DNA of 26,672 nucleotides from Bog-756 sp043784065 (lineage in GTDB: Bacteria > Actinomycetota > Acidimicrobiia > Acidimicrobiales > RAAP-2): assembly GCA_043784065.1 (NCBI GenBank), contig JAYVYR010000012.1, positions 1 through 26,672 on the forward strand, in the 5' to 3' direction. The notes under the pieces are model-generated. The model was not told where the DNA came from and made no database searches. It saw nothing but the letters and a program-made list of their open reading frames with translations. Positions 14,820-22,407 of this stretch are shown one piece after another (position 1 is the stretch's first letter; each line of letters starts with the position of its first letter). The position numbers were made by a program, and so were the translations under genes.

Positions 14820-14861
14820 ATGCCCGAGGACCGGACTCCTTCGCCCACGAGCCAGCGATGA
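14820..14861 (+). CDS. Predicted 13-codon leaderless upstream ORF
   Basis: ATG at 14820 opens a frame for MPEDRTPSPTSQR and ends with TGA at 14859-14861. That stop overlaps the start codon of the lipoprotein gene (14858-14860) as ATGA. Its own start lies 6 nt after a TACGAT box, so a transcript would begin with this ATG. The arrangement suggests translational coupling, in which ribosomes entering at the leaderless start reinitiate on the lipoprotein. The peptide has no recognisable function and is not rich in one amino acid, so classical attenuation is not indicated. Prediction only. Confidence 0.4.
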   Translation: MPEDRTPSPTSQR

Positions 14862-15862
14862 CGTCCTGGCGCCGGAGGTCGTGGCTCATGGCCGCCCCGC
14901 TAGTTGTCCTACTGGTCGCCGGCGGCCTGGCCGGCTGCACATCCGAATCGGTGACTCCGGGGAACTCGCACGTCGTGGCCTATGCCGTCGTCGGGGCGAA
15001 CGCCGTCAACCCGGGGAACACCGTGGCCGTGGTCGCCAACGTGAACGGCAAGGTGGGGCGTCCGGTCACGGTCGGGACACTGCCGTCGGCACTGGCCCTG
15101 GTGCCGGGGGCGGCCGACCTCTTGGTCACCGTCAAGGCTCAGAACGAACTGGTCGAGGTGGCAACGGCGACAGGCAAGGTGGTGGGTAGGGTCAGCATCG
15201 GACTCGAGCCCGATGCTGTCGCGGTGACCCCGGACGGGAAGACGGCGCTCGTGGCCAACCTCGGCGACAACACGGTCACCGAGGTACACCTGCCGGCCCT
15301 TACCGTCGGACGGACCGTCCATGTCGGTGGCCAGCCGGTGTCGATCGCCCTGACCGCAGACGGGCGCCAGGCCCTGGTCGCCAACTACCAAGATGGGACG
15401 CTCACCCCGTTGGCACTTCCGTCGCTGACGCCCGGTGCACCGATACCTGTCGGTGCCGGACCGATTGCCGTATCGGTCATGTCGGCCACCGAGGCCCTGG
15501 TGGCCGACTTCCAGACCAGCAGCCTCACCCCTGTGGTACTTCCGTCGCTCGTTCCCCTGCCCCCGGTCTCCCTCGGTGCCAACCCGACCGGCATCGCATC
15601 CGGCCCTGCGGGCTCCGTCGCCTGGGTGAGTGCGGGATACGGCATCACACCGGTCACCGCCGTGGGCGGATCGGTCGGGAAAGCGATCCCTCTCGGTGCA
15701 CCGGCCGGGTGCATCGTGGTGACCCGCTATGGGCAGGCCTGGGTGTGCAGCGGCAACGGGGCACTGATCCAGGTGGACCTGGCATCCGGCCGGATACTGC
15801 GGAGGCTGGCGGTCGGGGGGATCCCGGCGGCCGCTGTCGTCGCCGACACCGTGGGATCCTGA
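14858..15862 (+). CDS. Beta-propeller lipoprotein (YVTN-type repeats)
   Basis: 334 residues. The N-terminus has an Arg-rich start, a hydrophobic helix (MAAPLVVLLVAGGLAGC) and a lipobox ending at Cys27, so the protein is exported and lipid-anchored. The rest is a run of about 40-residue repeats typical of YVTN/YncE-like seven-bladed propellers: EPDAVAVTPDGKTALVANLGDNTVTEV, QPVSIALTADGRQALVANYQDGTLTPL and further copies, each with a hydrophobic strand, an ALVAN turn and a short LPSL strand. Such propellers usually bind ligands or proteins; no enzymatic residues are evident. The frame is open upstream to 14726, but only ATG 14858 gives a proper signal sequence. It converges on the acetyltransferase gene, the stops being 1 bp apart. 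Confidence 0.88.
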   Translation: MTSWRRRSWLMAAPLVVLLVAGGLAGCTSESVTPGNSHVVAYAVVGANAVNPGNTVAVVANVNGKVGRPVTVGTLPSALALVPGAADLLVTVKAQNELVEVATATGKVVGRVSIGLEPDAVAVTPDGKTALVANLGDNTVTEVHLPALTVGRTVHVGGQPVSIALTADGRQALVANYQDGTLTPLALPSLTPGAPIPVGAGPIAVSVMSATEALVADFQTSSLTPVVLPSLVPLPPVSLGANPTGIASGPAGSVAWVSAGYGITPVTAVGGSVGKAIPLGAPAGCIVVTRYGQAWVCSGNGALIQVDLASGRILRRLAVGGIPAAAVVADTVGS

Positions 15863-15863
15863 G

Positions 15864-16607
15864 TCAGCCGCGCGCCCGTGGAAGGGTCGAGGCGGCAGGC
15901 CCATCGGGGTCACCCGGGGCCCGGACCGCCACGAACCGGGCCACGCGACGGTGGGTGAAGCCCATCGCTTCGTAGAGTCGGATTGCATCGATGTTGTCAG
16001 CCGCTGCGTGGAGCAATGGCACTTCGCCCCGAACCCTGATGCCGGCTGCGACCACCCGGACCAGGTAAGCAGCCAGGCCTTGGCGTCGGTGGTCCGGATG
16101 GGTGGCCACGGCGCTGATCTCACACCACCCGGTGGGACGGAACCGCTGACCGGCCATGGCCACCAACTGCCCGTCCACCTGCACGCCGACGTAGCCACCC
16201 AGTTCCCACGTACGAAGGGAGAACGGTCCGGGGCGGGCAAGTCCGACGAGTTCGATCATGTCGGCGGCTTCGGCCTTTCCAAGGGGAAGGATCCGCAGTT
16301 CTGGACGCAGCGCTGCCATCTCGGCCGGTCGGGCATCGATGGCCTCGCCGGTCATCTGGACGCCATCTCCTTCGTACTCCGTGCTCCAACCCTCGGGCGG
16401 GGTGCCGGTGTGGCCGGTGACGATCACCATGCCGCCAGGCCCGACCAGGTGAGCCATAGCCCGCCAGTGCTCGGGTCCGGGAGGCTCAGGAAACGCGCCG
16501 AAGGCTGAGATGTCTGGGCGATAGCGGGCAGCAAGGTCCCTGGTGTCCGCCACTGCGCTCTGCGGCCCGTTCAGGGCGTCCCAGACCGGGTTGTCGAGTG
16601 GGTGCAT
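15864..16607 (-). CDS. GNAT-family N-acetyltransferase
   Basis: 247 residues. The C-terminal half is a GNAT/FR47-like domain: GGYVGVQVDGQLVAMAGQRF, the acetyl-CoA loop AVATHPDHRRQGLAAYLVRVVAAGI (R-R-Q-G-L-A), and NIDAIRLYEAMGFTHRR near the C-terminus. The N-terminal half (1-115) lacks the GNAT signature and is probably a degenerate second domain, as in other two-domain members. ATG 16607 gives a full-length start; no strong ribosome binding site is visible. The substrate is unknown. The 176 bp to hipA carry no gene. Confidence 0.88.
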   Translation of the reverse strand: MHPLDNPVWDALNGPQSAVADTRDLAARYRPDISAFGAFPEPPGPEHWRAMAHLVGPGGMVIVTGHTGTPPEGWSTEYEGDGVQMTGEAIDARPAEMAALRPELRILPLGKAEAADMIELVGLARPGPFSLRTWELGGYVGVQVDGQLVAMAGQRFRPTGWCEISAVATHPDHRRQGLAAYLVRVVAAGIRVRGEVPLLHAAADNIDAIRLYEAMGFTHRRVARFVAVRAPGDPDGPAASTLPRARG

Positions 16608-16783
16608 CGATGAGGTCGCTTTCGGTGGTTGGCCGACTAGGTCGAGATCGAACCTACCGGCAGGGACGACGGCACGAAGAGAGCGCTGGCCCCAGCAAAG
16701 GAGCCGTTCAACCCGCTCGCACTGCTCGACTCCCGGGCTGCCAAGCCAAAGGGTCCACTCCGCGTCCGTCGGTCGGCCGAGCC

Positions 16784-18096
16784 ATGACCTACGTCCGTAG
16801 CGATGTCGTCGAGGTCTGGGCCTGGGGAACGCTGGTCGGCGCGGTGGCCCTCGAACCGGACACCGGCTTCTACGCTTTCGCCTACACCCCCGGTTGGATT
16901 GAGACCGGCATCGAGCTGGCGCCGCTGGTCATGCTCCTCGCCACCACGCCCCATGAAGCTCGTTCGCTGAGCCTCGAAACCTTTTACCGGCTCCCGGCGA
17001 TGCTTGCCGATGCCCCGCCCGATGCATTCGGCAATGCACTGGCGAACCGCTGGATGGCAGATCAGGGTGACCCCCGGATTCCATCAATCCGCTCGACCGC
17101 CTGGCCTATGCGGGTGACCGCTCGATCGGTGCCCTCGAGTTCCGCCCCCCGGCCCGGCCCTCCGACGACGAGCCCGTCACCGCCGTTCTCCTGACCGATC
17201 TCGTCCAGGCGGCACGTTCGACAATCCATGGAGACGTCGGCTCCGTTTCGACCGCTTCAGACGCACTGCATCAGCTCATACCGGCGGGCACCAGCGCCGG
17301 AGGTGCCCGAACAACGGCTGTCGTGGCGTTCAACCCGTCCAGCTACCAGGTGCATTCGGCCTACGAGCCCCTCCTCGATGGGTTCGAGCAATGGCTGATC
17401 AAACTCGACGGTGTGAGCACTACGGGCATGGACGGCCATGGCGACAATCTCGGAGACAGCGTGCCCTACGGGCGCATCGAGTACACCTGCTAGCCGATCG
17501 CGCCACAGGCCGGAATCGAGATGTCGCCCTGCTTCCTGCTGACGGGAGGCCCGCGCCGGCACTTCATGACGAGCCGCTTCGACCGGACGGCGGAAGGCGG
17601 CAAGCTCCACCTGGCGTCGCTGTGCGCTCTTGCTGAGCTCGACTTCAAGTTCGTCAGGACCCACAGCTACGACCAGCTCTTCCAGGTCGTCGCCCGTCTC
17701 GAACTCGGTCACGACGCCAAGGCCGAGGCCTACCGGCGGATGGCCTTCCATGTGGCTGCCGCCAACCACGATGACCACTCGGAGAATTTTGCGTTCCTGT
17801 GCAACTCGACGGGCCACTGGTCACTCACCCCCGCCTTCAACATGACCCACGCCTTTCGCTCAGACAGCATCTGGATCAGTCGGCATCTCCTGTCGGTGAA
17901 TGACAGATTCATCGACATCACCATCGACGACCTCTACGTGGTGGGCGAACGGAACAAGGTTCCCAACTACCGACGCATCGTCCGCCAGGTACTCGGCGCG
18001 ATCGACCGATGGGAGGAGGTGGCCGAGACGGCCGAGGTGCCCGGCGACATCATCTCCTCCATCGCTGCGGACCTCGATCGGTTCCGTCCCCGCTGA
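16784..18096 (+). pseudogene. hipA: HipA-family toxin kinase, broken by a frameshift and a stop
   Basis: HipA is a serine/threonine kinase toxin that phosphorylates glutamyl-tRNA synthetase in E. coli. Three parts are readable. 16784 to about 17080 encodes the N-terminal domain (VEVWAWGTLVGAVALEPD, then ETFYRLPAMLADAPPDAFGNAL). After a frameshift near 17065-17085 the next frame continues INPLDRLAYAGDRSIGALEFRPP to GRIEYTC, where TAG at 17491 interrupts it. The same frame resumes as GIEMSPCFLLTGGPRRHF and runs to 18096 with the catalytic loop AANHDDHSENFAFL and THAFR. Total span equals an intact HipA of about 437 residues. No hipB-like antitoxin gene is adjacent; GNAT precedes and tRNA-Lys follows. 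Two independent lesions indicate inactivation, though TAG alone could be read through. Confidence 0.88.
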
Positions 18097-18242
18097 GGAT
18101 GCAACGGCCGTGCACTACCGCTGCCGGTACCACCTGTTGCTGACCTTCTCGATGGGGAAAATCTGAGGACTGGACGGTCGAAATTGAAACCAGCACCGGC
18201 ATGTGGCCAGGGTTCTCCTCCAGCGCGTTATCGTTCTCTCTT

Positions 18243-18318
18243 GGGCCGTTAGCTCATCGGGTAGAGCAGGGGACTTTTAATCCCAAGGTGGTGGGATCGA
18301 GACCCACACGGCCCACCA
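18243..18318 (+). tRNA. tRNA-Lys (anticodon UUU), CCA encoded
   Basis: Complete cloverleaf: acceptor GGGCCGT/ACGGCCC, D-stem GCTC/GAGC, anticodon loop CTTTTAA with TTT at 34-36, a five-base variable loop, T-stem GTGGG/CCCAC around ATCGAGA, discriminator A and encoded CCA (18316-18318). One G-A mismatch at 27-43 is the only defect. The 3' half is the attachment site of the element to the right, and the gene remains intact after integration. Confidence 0.97.
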
Positions 18319-18319
18319 G
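18272..18319 (+). repeat. Left att copy in the tRNA-Lys 3' end
   Basis: 48 bp from the anticodon loop to just past the CCA are repeated exactly at 20436-20483. This is the pattern left when a tyrosine integrase recombines at the 3' end of a tRNA gene. Confidence 0.9.
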
Positions 18320-18396
18320 GAAGTCCCAGTTCAGTGGCCATCCGCGCTGGAAACCAGTCCTCATCTGCCAGCTGGAACTACTTGAGGACTACTCTT

Positions 18397-18683
18397 GGCT
18401 CGGCGAAAGGCTCAAAAACCGAGATCCGGCCCGGGGTATGGAAGATGCGTGTCTGCGCAGGTCGGAAGCCCAACGGTGACCCATTCAGCCGTCGAGAACA
18501 GTCAATTCACCAAGCCGCAAGCCGGGATCAGGTTCTCGCCTTGCCGACAAGGAACTTGCGAAGCTGGTGGCCGAGGTTTCAGCATGCAGGCACTCTGCCG
18601 ACAACGAGACGGTCGGCGGTCTTCTAGATCGGTATATCGATCAGCGTGCCACCCTCGGTCGTTCGCCAACGGCGTTATCCTGA
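18397..18683 (+). pseudogene. Tyrosine integrase N-terminal remnant
   Basis: Two frames carry pieces of the N-terminal part of an actinobacterial tyrosine integrase. From 18397 one frame reads SKTEIRPGVWKMRVCAGRKPNGDP, similar to the AP2-like arm-binding domain start. After a frame change the other reads ADKELAKLVAEVSACRHSADNETVGGLLDRYIDQ then RATLGRSPTALS and stops at 18681-18683, similar to the core-binding domain. The catalytic domain is missing. It lies 78 bp from the left att copy in the usual place and direction. Recognition rests on pattern memory and is not confirmed by a search. Confidence 0.6.
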
Positions 18684-18846
18684 CCAGACGCGAGGCCGGT
18701 CAACACAAGGTCCACAGCTTCGTGTCGATTCTCAGGGGTCGGCCTTTGCCTCGGACCTATCGACACAACGCTACGTCGATCAATTCCCGCCTGCAGATAA
18801 CAACCCCAACCGGTATGAGATGGATCTTTCCCCCATATCGAGGAAT

Positions 18847-19143
18847 TCAGACCACGGCGAGCGGCGTGATGGCATCCAACTCGGGGCCGAGGTGATCGCG
18901 TTCGACCTCGAGGTCGTAGCGTGCCTGCAGGTTGATCCAAAAGCGCTCACTCGTGCCGAAGTACCGGGCCAGCCGCAGAGCGGTGTCGGCACTGATGCGA
19001 CGCTTACCATGGACGATCTCGTTGATCCGTCGCGGCGGCACGGAGATCGACACCGCCAAGCGGTGCTGCGTCACCCCGAGCGGCTCAAGGAAGTCGAGCG
19101 CCAGGACCTCACCTGGGTGGATCGGCGTCATCGTGGTGGTCAT
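18847..19143 (-). CDS. higA: HigA-family antitoxin
   Basis: 98 residues, HTH antitoxin. MTPIHPGEVLALDFLEPLGVTQHRLAVSISVPPRRINEIVHGKRRISADTALRLARYFGTSERFWINLQ is the full HigA/VapI signature, spanning almost the whole protein. It neutralises HigB and, with it, represses the operon. ATG 19143 follows the higB stop by 11 nt and is preceded by GAGAGGAG, a strong ribosome binding site, so the antitoxin is translated from the second place of the operon. A start at the fifth codon (Met) is possible. Confidence 0.95.
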   Translation of the reverse strand: MTTTMTPIHPGEVLALDFLEPLGVTQHRLAVSISVPPRRINEIVHGKRRISADTALRLARYFGTSERFWINLQARYDLEVERDHLGPELDAITPLAVV

Positions 19144-19154
19144 CTCTTCTCCTC

Positions 19155-19436
19155 TCAGTGATAGTCCGTGATCGTGACTTCTTCAGGCCCCGCCTTGGTC
19201 CAGCGGAAGCAGACTCTCCACTGGTCGTTGATCCTGATACTGTGCCGGCCCGCCCTAGCGCCACTCAACTTCTCAAGTCGGTTACCTGGCGGGACTCGAA
19301 GGTCAGTCAGGCTGTCCGCAGCGTCGAGGATCACGAGCTTGCGAAGTGCGACCCGCTGTAGATCACGATGGAACCTCTTGACCAAAGTCCGTCGCCACAC
19401 TCGTTCGGTGTCGTTGTCTCCGAAGGACTGCAGCAC
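19155..19436 (-). CDS. higB: HigB/RelE-family toxin
   Basis: 93-residue ribosome-dependent mRNA interferase of the RelE/HigB family. The family pattern is complete: LQSFGDNDTERVWRRT, LQRVALRKLVILDAADSLTDLRVPPGNRLEKLSG, AGRHSIRINDQWRVCFRW, and the ending ITDYH. The toxin precedes the antitoxin, the order typical for higBA. Translation starts with GTG 19436. TATACT ends 6 nt before it and no ribosome binding site precedes it, so a leaderless mRNA is expected. No disrupting mutation is seen. Confidence 0.94.
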   Translation of the reverse strand: MLQSFGDNDTERVWRRTLVKRFHRDLQRVALRKLVILDAADSLTDLRVPPGNRLEKLSGARAGRHSIRINDQWRVCFRWTKAGPEEVTITDYH

Positions 19437-19442
19437 ACGGGA

Positions 19443-19484
19443 AGTATAACGTACTGCGTTATGAACGCAACACGTTATGTAACG
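19443..19484 (-). promoter_or_regulatory. higBA promoter and palindromic operators
   Basis: Minus strand: -35 TTGCGT (19465-19470), 16-nt spacer, -10 TATACT (19443-19448), then 6 nt to the GTG. Two inverted repeats overlap this promoter: ATAACG-N5-CGTTAT (19446-19462) and CGTTA-TG-TAACG (19473-19484). Their shared core TAACG fits binding by HigA, which is expected to repress its own operon. Confidence 0.7.
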
Positions 19485-19640
19485 GTACGGGCGGAAGCTT
19501 GAGCGGATTCCAAAGTCGCCGTCGTGACCGTGCTGAGGTGCCGGACGACATCCCCCGAGCCGGCGACGTGGGGGCACCCTGAAAGACTAGAGCGGCGGAT
19601 CTGTTCGTCGTAGTTGCAACCCTGCGAGACTTTGTCCCTG

Positions 19641-20114
19641 ATGGGGTTCCTTTGGCTTCTCTGGTTTGGTCTCGTGATCGTGGGCGTCGTTGTGGTCTTC
19701 CGCCGTTTCAACAGTCCACTTCACCGGCGCCTCGATCTGCCCTCGGCGGCTCCGCTCTCTAGGTTCATAGGTGGTACGCGCTGGAGTGGTGAAAGCACCT
19801 TCGGCATTGGGAACGCCACGGCTCCGCTAGTTCGACTCGATCTATTCGACTGGGGCATCGCGCTTTGCCCGAGTGTCAGCCTCCTCCGAAGTTTCATTCC
19901 CACCTGGGAGGTTCGCTACTCCGAGCTGCAGGGCGCCGAACTGGTCCAAGGCCCCTTGTTCGCAAGCAAGGCCATCCGCTTTCGATCGATCAATGCTGGC
20001 GGTCCGATGGTGTTCTGGACCTCCACAGGCCCCCAGATCCTTAGCTTGCTGGCAGAGCACGGAGTTGCGGTCGATTGGTCCCCGTCGAAGCTCGGATGGA
20101 CCTCCAACGATTGA
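19641..20114 (+). CDS. Small membrane protein with one N-terminal helix
   Basis: 157 residues. The N-terminus MGFLWLLWFGLVIVGVVVVF is a single membrane helix, followed by basic FRRFNSPLHRR and a soluble part of about 125 residues rich in strands (FGIGNATAPLVRLDLFDWGIALCPS, WEVRYSELQGAELVQGP, AIRFRSINAGGPMVFWTS, PQILSLLAEHGVAVDW). The strand pattern ending in a helix recalls PH-like domains, but this is a guess. ATG 19641 is preferred; a TTG at 19614 would add nine residues before the helix. It is the only apparently intact non-toxin gene of the tRNA-Lys element. Function unknown. Confidence 0.7.
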   Translation: MGFLWLLWFGLVIVGVVVVFRRFNSPLHRRLDLPSAAPLSRFIGGTRWSGESTFGIGNATAPLVRLDLFDWGIALCPSVSLLRSFIPTWEVRYSELQGAELVQGPLFASKAIRFRSINAGGPMVFWTSTGPQILSLLAEHGVAVDWSPSKLGWTSND

Positions 20115-20435
20115 CAACGTGAACGGTCCACTTGGCCAAGGTTCGGGATCGCAGGTCGCCGCTTCCCGTATCCCCGATGTGTTGTTAGCCGGCAGGCGTA
20201 ATCGGAGAGAACCGCGCCGCGACTCCACACACAAGATCGATTCAGACGAACCCCGAGCTCCTTCAGGGTTGCACGATCCTGGCCCGCAATATCAGTTCGT
20301 CCTCTTCGCCCGGGGCCGCTCCCGTGACTACAACTCCCGGCGGTAGCACGCGAGGCATGATCAACGCCAGGAACAACATCGCAGGTGACGGGTACTTTCG
20401 GTCAACGGCGATAGACGGTGGGAAGGACCAGGATT
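20115..20435. other. Gene-free right end of the element
   Basis: 321 bp between the membrane protein gene and the right att copy. No convincing gene on either strand. It holds one copy of a repeat (20191-20220) that recurs at the window end. Confidence 0.5.
20191..20220 (+). repeat. Direct repeat, copy 1
   Basis: GGCAGGC-N3-ATCGGAGAGAACCGCGCCGC (20191-20220) recurs at 26643-26672; the two are identical except at two or three of the positions marked N. The match may extend beyond the window end. Confidence 0.85.
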
Positions 20436-20483
20436 GACTTTTAATCCCAAGGTGGTGGGATCGAGACCCACACGGCCCACCAG
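20436..20483 (+). repeat. Right att copy (partial tRNA-Lys)
   Basis: Exact 48-bp copy of the tRNA-Lys 3' end (18272-18319). The 5' half of a tRNA is absent upstream, so it is not a functional tRNA gene. Confidence 0.9.
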
Positions 20484-20544
20484 CTCAGAGACAGTTTTTG
20501 CTCGGACTTCATCCTCCGGATTGCCCGTCATGACTGCATCGTGA

Positions 20545-20766
20545 CCGATTTCCATCGCCGCAATTGCCGAGCTCGCAATCGACCTGCTGACCCACAGTTC
20601 GACCAGGAATCTGCTCGTAGAGCTCGATGCTGCACACCGTCGCCTCTGTGACCTGTTCGACCAGGGGGAGGACTCTGCCGTGCACGCCCTGGCGTTGAGC
20701 GTTCTGGTTCTGGCCGACCGGACTACAGCGACGATTCGAGAGGACAGTTACCGACCTGACGAGTGA
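20545..20766 (+). pseudogene. Start-less coding-like frame, unknown
   Basis: 73 codons open between TGA at 20542 and TGA at 20764 look like real protein: IAELAIDLLTHSSTRNLLVE, LDAAHRRLCDLFDQGEDSAV, HALALSVLVLADRTTATIRE, with regular helical spacing and G/C-biased third positions. No ATG, GTG or TTG starts it before the late GTG at 20680. An ATG at 20530 is in frame but is stopped after four codons by the TGA. It may be the C-terminus of a decayed gene or start at a CTG (20584). Family not recognised. Confidence 0.35.
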
Positions 20767-21275
20767 CCCGGGAAACTGTCCAATTTCCTCTCATTGGATC
20801 TCCGGTCGCCGGCGGTCTGCCTTCGGCGCCCGCCGGCGAACGTAACCAGTGCTCTGCGGAGTGGGGTCGGCATGCCTCCCAGGATGAAAGGCCCAAGGGA
20901 GTGTGAGTGAGGATCTCCTCTACTGCTAAATCAGACTCGCTCGTATTCGATCCGATGCGCCGTTGTCCTGCCGAACGGCCGCTTCGTGCCCGACTGACCA
21001 TTGACCATTGGTCGCTCGATTCTCCCCGAGTCCGATCGATCCAGATTTCGCGTCGGCGCGCGCGTAGCGGCCATGGCTGTGGTCACTCGAGGGAGGAACG
21101 ACGTCCAGGTCGTGGATGCGCCAGATATTGCCGATACACATGCAAAACGTCCCCTACCGGCACATCAGGGCGTGTGGACAACTGCCGACGAGGTACGCGC
21201 GTCGAGGCTGGATCAGGTCATGGTCAGGGGAATGGTGGAGTCGGACCCGCCGCACTGGTGGTTGGGTCGAACTTC
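20767..21275. other. Intergenic stretch without a supported gene
   Basis: 509 bp between the coding-like fragment and the end of tetR. Reading frames exist on both strands, but none has a recognisable family, start signal or domain. A plus-strand frame from 21001 overlaps the tetR 3' end and is not supported. Confidence 0.5.
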
Positions 21276-21923
21276 TTACAGCAGTGCAGCGATCAGGGCG
21301 TCGGCAATGAACGTGCCGTAGCGCTTGAGTGTCCAGCCGCGGACCAGAACCACGAGCTCGTAGATCTCCGGCGAGCTGTACGTCCACAGGATCTCCCCGG
21401 CCGCATCCGCGTCGATTCCGGAACGCAGGTGTCCCCCGACAGCGAGTCGGTGAGCATTTTCGGTCATGCGCTCGAGACGCTGGAGATCAATCTCGGTCTT
21501 GAGGTCGGCCATGTTCGGGTCAGTGGTCGCCGCATCGCGCACCAAGAGCAGGATGGGGGCGATTCGGGGGGCCACTTCGGTTGTCAGCGCACCCCACCCT
21601 CGGATGATGTCGTGCGGATCGGCGTCCGGCCTATGGAGGGCATCCGAACGATCTTCGGCATGAACGGTCCCCGTTCCGGCGAGGGCCACTTCGCAGATGG
21701 CCCTGACCAGACCCGTCTTCCCGCCGAAGCCCTTGTAGATGGTGTCGACGGAGACGCCGACCTCACTGGCGATGGCGTTGATCGTGGTCGACCCGAAGCC
21801 TTCGTGGAGGTACAGATGCCGGGCGGCCTCGATGATCGCCTCACGGGTCTCGCGAGCTTGCTCCCGACGTCTCGGCGAGTCGTAGTTCCGTTTCGCGTTG
21901 ACTTCCTGCTGTGTCGGTTCCAT
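21276..21923 (-). CDS. TetR-family transcriptional regulator
   Basis: 215 residues. The HTH lies at about 22-68: REQARETREAIIEAARHLYL, EGFGSTTINAIASEVGVSVDTIYKGFGGKTGLVRAI, the standard TetR recognition region. The C-terminal ligand/dimer domain is unlike any I can name. ATG 21923 is chosen; the frame extends to 21947. It is divergent from a SnoaL-like gene and an NAD(P)-binding reductase, 46 bp between the starts, and so is the likely repressor of that operon and of itself. A TATAAC box lies 12 nt before the ATG. Confidence 0.93.
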   Translation of the reverse strand: MEPTQQEVNAKRNYDSPRRREQARETREAIIEAARHLYLHEGFGSTTINAIASEVGVSVDTIYKGFGGKTGLVRAICEVALAGTGTVHAEDRSDALHRPDADPHDIIRGWGALTTEVAPRIAPILLLVRDAATTDPNMADLKTEIDLQRLERMTENAHRLAVGGHLRSGIDADAAGEILWTYSSPEIYELVVLVRGWTLKRYGTFIADALIAALL

Positions 21924-21969
21924 ACTACTGGAACGGTTATAGCACACTAGATCGAACTAAGGAGCACCT
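21924..21969. promoter_or_regulatory. Divergent tetR / SnoaL-operon control region
   Basis: 46 bp hold TATAAC for tetR (complement of 21936-21941) and, for the plus-strand operon, an AAGGAG ribosome binding site 5 nt before ATG 21970. A TetR operator is expected here, but no clear palindrome is visible. Confidence 0.45.
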
Positions 21970-22407
21970 ATGGCACCCGCTCACACCGAAATTGACGGAA
22001 CCGCCCTGGTGGAACGCATCGTCAGGGCGACCAACGACCACGATCTGGATGCTCTGGTCGCCTGTTTCGCCCCCGAGTACCGGAACGAGACTCCGGCCCA
22101 CCCCGAACGAGGTTTCGTCGGCAGTGAGCAGGTCCGCCTGAACTGGACGCAGATCTTCGGCGCCATTCCCGATCTGTCGGCCAAGGTCCTGCGGTGCGCC
22201 GTGGACGGTGACACGGTGTGGACCGAGTGGGAGCACCGCGGTACCCGACCCGATGGCTCCTCCCACATCATGCGCGGTGTGGTGATCTTCGGTGTCGACG
22301 ATGGGCTCGCCGCCTGGGCCCGCTTCTACCTGGAGCCGGTGCAGGAGGATGCCGGAAGCGTGGACGAGGCCGTACGCCACCAGGTCACTCCGGGAGCCCG
22401 GGGATGA
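21970..22407 (+). CDS. SnoaL-like (NTF2-fold) protein
   Basis: 145 residues of the SnoaL-like ester cyclase/isomerase group: IVRATNDHDLDALVACFAPEYRNETPAHPERGFVGSEQVRLNWTQIFGAIPDLSAKVL, then TVWTEWEHRGTRPDGS, RGVVIFGVDDGLAAWARFYLEPV. It is a small cone-shaped domain that binds or isomerises a small molecule. Strong AAGGAG site, ATG 21970. The stop overlaps the next start as ATGA, so it is coupled to the reductase; the two probably act on the same substrate, which TetR may sense. Substrate unknown. Confidence 0.88.
   Translation: MAPAHTEIDGTALVERIVRATNDHDLDALVACFAPEYRNETPAHPERGFVGSEQVRLNWTQIFGAIPDLSAKVLRCAVDGDTVWTEWEHRGTRPDGSSHIMRGVVIFGVDDGLAAWARFYLEPVQEDAGSVDEAVRHQVTPGARG

Larger units (their letters stand above)
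18272..20483. mobile_element. 2.2-kb element integrated at tRNA-Lys, carrying HigBA
   Basis: The interval is bounded by exact 48-bp direct repeats of the tRNA-Lys 3' end. It contains an integrase N-terminal remnant beside the left copy, HigBA on the minus strand and a membrane protein gene. There is no intact integrase, excisionase or replication gene. It is therefore a remnant, or a small element needing an integrase from elsewhere. The toxin-antitoxin pair may help keep it in place. Confidence 0.75.

Noticed and set aside
17491..17493. TAG in hipA as programmed readthrough
   Set aside because: A separate frameshift upstream already breaks the frame, so decay is simpler.
20436..20483. Second tRNA-Lys gene
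   Set aside because: Only the 3' 46 nt of the tRNA plus flanking bases are copied; acceptor 5' side and D-arm are missing, so it is an att copy.
21001..21321. Plus-strand frame (MTIGRSILPESDRSR...)
   Set aside because: Overlaps the tetR 3' end, has no recognised domain and no ribosome binding site.
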